Below, piece by piece: positions 61,901 to 64,000 of a DNA stretch of 64,000 nt. This DNA comes from Thermobacillus sp. ZCTH02-B1 (lineage in GTDB: Bacteria > Bacillota > Bacilli > Paenibacillales > Paenibacillaceae): positions 186,001 to 250,000 of the forward strand of contig NZ_LZRU01000009.1 in the NCBI RefSeq assembly GCF_002159085.1, written 5' to 3'. The notes beneath the pieces are model-generated. The model did not search any database and was not told the DNA's origin. It worked only from the letters and a program-made list of their open reading frames with translations. Position numbers and translations under genes: made by a program. Position 1 is the stretch's first letter. Every line of letters starts with the position of its first letter.

Positions 61901-64000
61901 CACGCGGATCCTCCCTGCTTCGCCCCGGTCTCCCCGAGCCACTCCCGGATGCGCGGCACGATTCGCTCGACGTTCATCGTCTCGATCCTGGGTCCCGGAA
62001 GCGAGTGCAGAAAATATTTGCCGTAGCTGGTGTCGATGACGCGCGTGTCGTACAGGATGACGATGCCCCTGTCCCGCGCCGTGCGGACGAGGCGGCCGAA
62101 CCCCTGCTTGAAGCGGATGACCGCCTGCGGAATCGACAGCTTCATGAACGGGTTCTTCTTCTCCGCCGCGAGTTGCTCCGACTTCGCCTCGAGCAGCGGA
62201 TGGTTCGGCGGCGAGAACGGCAGCCGCACGATCGCGAGGCACGTCAGCATCTCGCCGGGCAGATCGACGCCTTCCCAGAAGCTGCTCGTGCCGAGCAGCA
62301 CCGAAGCCTGCGACTGCCGGAAACGGCGGACCAGCTTCGTCCTTCCCCCTCCGTCGACGCCCTGGGCGATGACGGAGATCCCCGCTTCGGAGAGCCGCTC
62401 CTTGAGCGGTTCATAGACCTGCTTCAGCATCTTGTAGGAAGTGAACAGGACGAGCATCCGGCCCGACGTCTCGCGCGCCACGTCCGCCAGCGAATCGACG
62501 AGCGCCGCCAGGAACGCCGGATCGGCGTTCGCGCCGCGGATCGGCGGCAGATTCCGCGGAATGACGACGAGCGCCTGGTCGCGGTAATTGAACGGCGACG
62601 GGAGTTGGACGGTCTGGAGCCGCCCGTCCTCTTCGAACCCCGTCAGCCCGAGCTGCTCGGTCGCATATTCGAACGACTGGTGCACGCTGAGCGTGGCCGA
62701 CGTCAAAATGACGCTGCGCTTCGCGTCGAAGAAATATTGCTTGAGCAGCCCGCTTACATCGGCCGGCACGGCGAACAGATGGACCGACCGGAATTTGAGG
62801 AACGCATTCGTCTCAATCCAGTAAACGGTGCCGTGTTCTTCCAGTCGGACAAAACGTCTCAGCTCGTCGCGCACGCGCGCAAGATCCTTCACGCGGCCCG
62901 CGATGTCGGCGGCGGCCGCCTCGACTCCGGCGTCGTCGCAATGTTCCCGGAGCTCCGCCATCAGCCTGTCATACGCGCGCACGATTTCGCTGATCGAGGC
63001 GAACACGTTCGCTTCGGCCGACCGCACCGCTTCCCATTCGGCCGGCGGCCGGTCGCCCCGGACGCGCAGGACGCCCTGCCCGTCGTCGTCGGCACCGGGC
63101 TGCGCCAGGCGGTACAGGAGCTCGAACAGCTCGTCCCATTGGAGGCGCAGCTCGCCGAATGTCGGGACGGTGCCGTCGATCGTCTCGATCCATCCCTCGG
63201 CCCGTGCGTGGCCGGTGTCGGCGATTTTCTGCCGGAGCTGGAAGATGAGCCCGGAACGGGCGTCCTTGCACAGCCGGATCAGCGGATGCATGCCGCTGTT
63301 GTAGGAAATCTGGGCACCGAGATGCTTGCCCGCCGCCTCCTCCAGATGATGGGCTTCGTCGACGATGAGATGGTCATAGGCGGGCAGCAGCCGGTATTCG
63401 GCGCGGATGTCGGTGAACAGCAGCGAATGGTTCGTGATGACGAGATCCGCGTGGGAAGCCTCCTGCTTTGCCCGGTGGTAGAAACAGTGCCGGAACCAGG
63501 GGCAGGCGCGATTCAGACACGAATCGGCATCGCTCGCGACGGTCTGCCAGTATTCGGCGCCGCGTCCGCCGAAGTTCAGCTCCTCCTGGTCTCCGTGCTC
63601 CGTCTCGGAGAGCCAGACCAGCATCTGCGCCGTCGTCAGCCGGTCGTCCGAGGGCGCGAAGTAGTCCCGCGCCGCCAGCTTGCCTTCGAATTTTCGCAGG
63701 CACAGATAGTTGCTCCGCCCCTTGAACACGGACGCCTTGAACGGCACGGGCAGCACCTTCGCAAGCAGCGGCACGTCCCGCTCGCGAATCTGCTCCTGCA
63801 GGTTGATCGTGTGCGTGCTTACGACTATTTTCTCGTCATGGCGGATACCATAATAGAGAGCCGGAATGAGATAGCCGAGCGATTTGCCCGTTCCCGTGCC
63901 GGCCTCGATCATCAGGTGGCGGCCGGATTCGAGCGCGTCGTGCACTTCACGGATCATGCGGACTTGCGCATCGCGCGGTTCGTAATCCGGGACATGTTCC
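61900..64000 (-). CDS. dinG: ATP-dependent DNA helicase DinG, 3' part
   Basis: At least 700 residues; the coding frame continues past the right edge (codons before the first internal ATG read VPDYEPRDAQVRMIREVHDAL). Walker A is EAGTGTGKS, the DEAH box is DEAHHLEEA, and TSATLSVHQSF, GTSSFWEGVDLPGE and QGFGRLVRTARD are family motifs. Four cysteines, one in YLCLRK and three spaced C-x4-C-x5-C in SCLNRACPWFRHC, fit an iron-sulfur cluster. An N-terminal 3'-5' exonuclease domain, common in Bacilli, would lie outside the window. First of a dinG-rex-mtaD-ypmB run. Confidence 0.93.
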   Translation of the reverse strand, partial: EHVPDYEPRDAQVRMIREVHDALESGRHLMIEAGTGTGKSLGYLIPALYYGIRHDEKIVVSTHTINLQEQIRERDVPLLAKVLPVPFKASVFKGRSNYLCLRKFEGKLAARDYFAPSDDRLTTAQMLVWLSETEHGDQEELNFGGRGAEYWQTVASDADSCLNRACPWFRHCFYHRAKQEASHADLVITNHSLLFTDIRAEYRLLPAYDHLIVDEAHHLEEAAGKHLGAQISYNSGMHPLIRLCKDARSGLIFQLRQKIADTGHARAEGWIETIDGTVPTFGELRLQWDELFELLYRLAQPGADDDGQGVLRVRGDRPPAEWEAVRSAEANVFASISEIVRAYDRLMAELREHCDDAGVEAAAADIAGRVKDLARVRDELRRFVRLEEHGTVYWIETNAFLKFRSVHLFAVPADVSGLLKQYFFDAKRSVILTSATLSVHQSFEYATEQLGLTGFEEDGRLQTVQLPSPFNYRDQALVVIPRNLPPIRGANADPAFLAALVDSLADVARETSGRMLVLFTSYKMLKQVYEPLKERLSEAGISVIAQGVDGGGRTKLVRRFRQSQASVLLGTSSFWEGVDLPGEMLTCLAIVRLPFSPPNHPLLEAKSEQLAAEKKNPFMKLSIPQAVIRFKQGFGRLVRTARDRGIVILYDTRVIDTSYGKYFLHSLPGPRIETMNVERIVPRIREWLGETGAKQGGSA

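Overview
The window reads as an uninterrupted stretch of chromosome from a high-GC, endospore-forming member of the Bacilli, most likely Paenibacillaceae (a Thermobacillus-, Cohnella- or Paenibacillus-like organism; this placement is inference from gene content and order). Supporting signs are a CotE spore-coat gene next to mutS-mutL, a GerMN lipoprotein, an S-layer-homology protein, a double dynamin of the DynA type, a T-box leader, Bacillus-type methionine-salvage enzymes, and a dinG-rex-ypmB region. Proteins are rich in Arg and Ala, codons end mostly in G or C, and intergenic regions are short with classic hairpin-plus-T terminators. I saw no tRNA, rRNA, insertion sequence, prophage or CRISPR array.

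Layout. 0-7.7 kb (minus): start of a methyltransferase, mutL, mutS, a COOH-NH2 amidoligase of unknown substrate, cotE. 7.9-12.2 kb (minus): a NitT/TauT-type ABC importer and an M32 carboxypeptidase. 12.3-17 kb (mostly plus): HesB-like protein, beta-carbonic anhydrase, DUF309, two small conserved proteins, and a secreted six-repeat GH18 protein. 17-22 kb: a chemoreceptor, a methyltransferase-RluA-CapA operon, and a MarR regulator. 22.5-31 kb (minus): topoisomerase IV (parEC) and a heterodimeric ABC exporter. 31-41 kb (minus): double dynamin, a small protein, nth, SLH protein, GerMN lipoprotein, cell-wall amidase. 41-44.5 kb: leuCD divergent from a LysR regulator. 44.6-54 kb: methionine salvage and proline synthesis together. 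54-59.3 kb (minus): dnaD, ackA, a 3-hydroxyacyl-CoA dehydrogenase, and an FtsH-like protease with a small membrane partner. 59.4-64 kb (minus): dinG, rex, mtaD and ypmB in a tightly overlapping operon.

The most interesting region is 45-54 kb. mtnU and mtnE sit apart and divergent. Then a proline-type T-box precedes proB-proA-proC, and mtnW-mtnX-mtnB follow proC with one base between genes. Three methionine-salvage enzymes therefore appear to be read from a transcript gated by tRNA-Pro charging. The mtnU promoter holds a perfect 16-bp palindrome between its -35 and -10, and half of that site recurs in the mtnE promoter. Other points of interest are the amidoligase beside cotE, a short FtsH-like protease lacking an extracytoplasmic domain but paired with a separate membrane protein that has one, and the repeat-rich GH18 protein.

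Start codons were chosen by ribosome-binding sites, promoter positions and family lengths. Several annotated starts lie well inside longer open frames, because the high GC content creates long spurious extensions and antisense frames.
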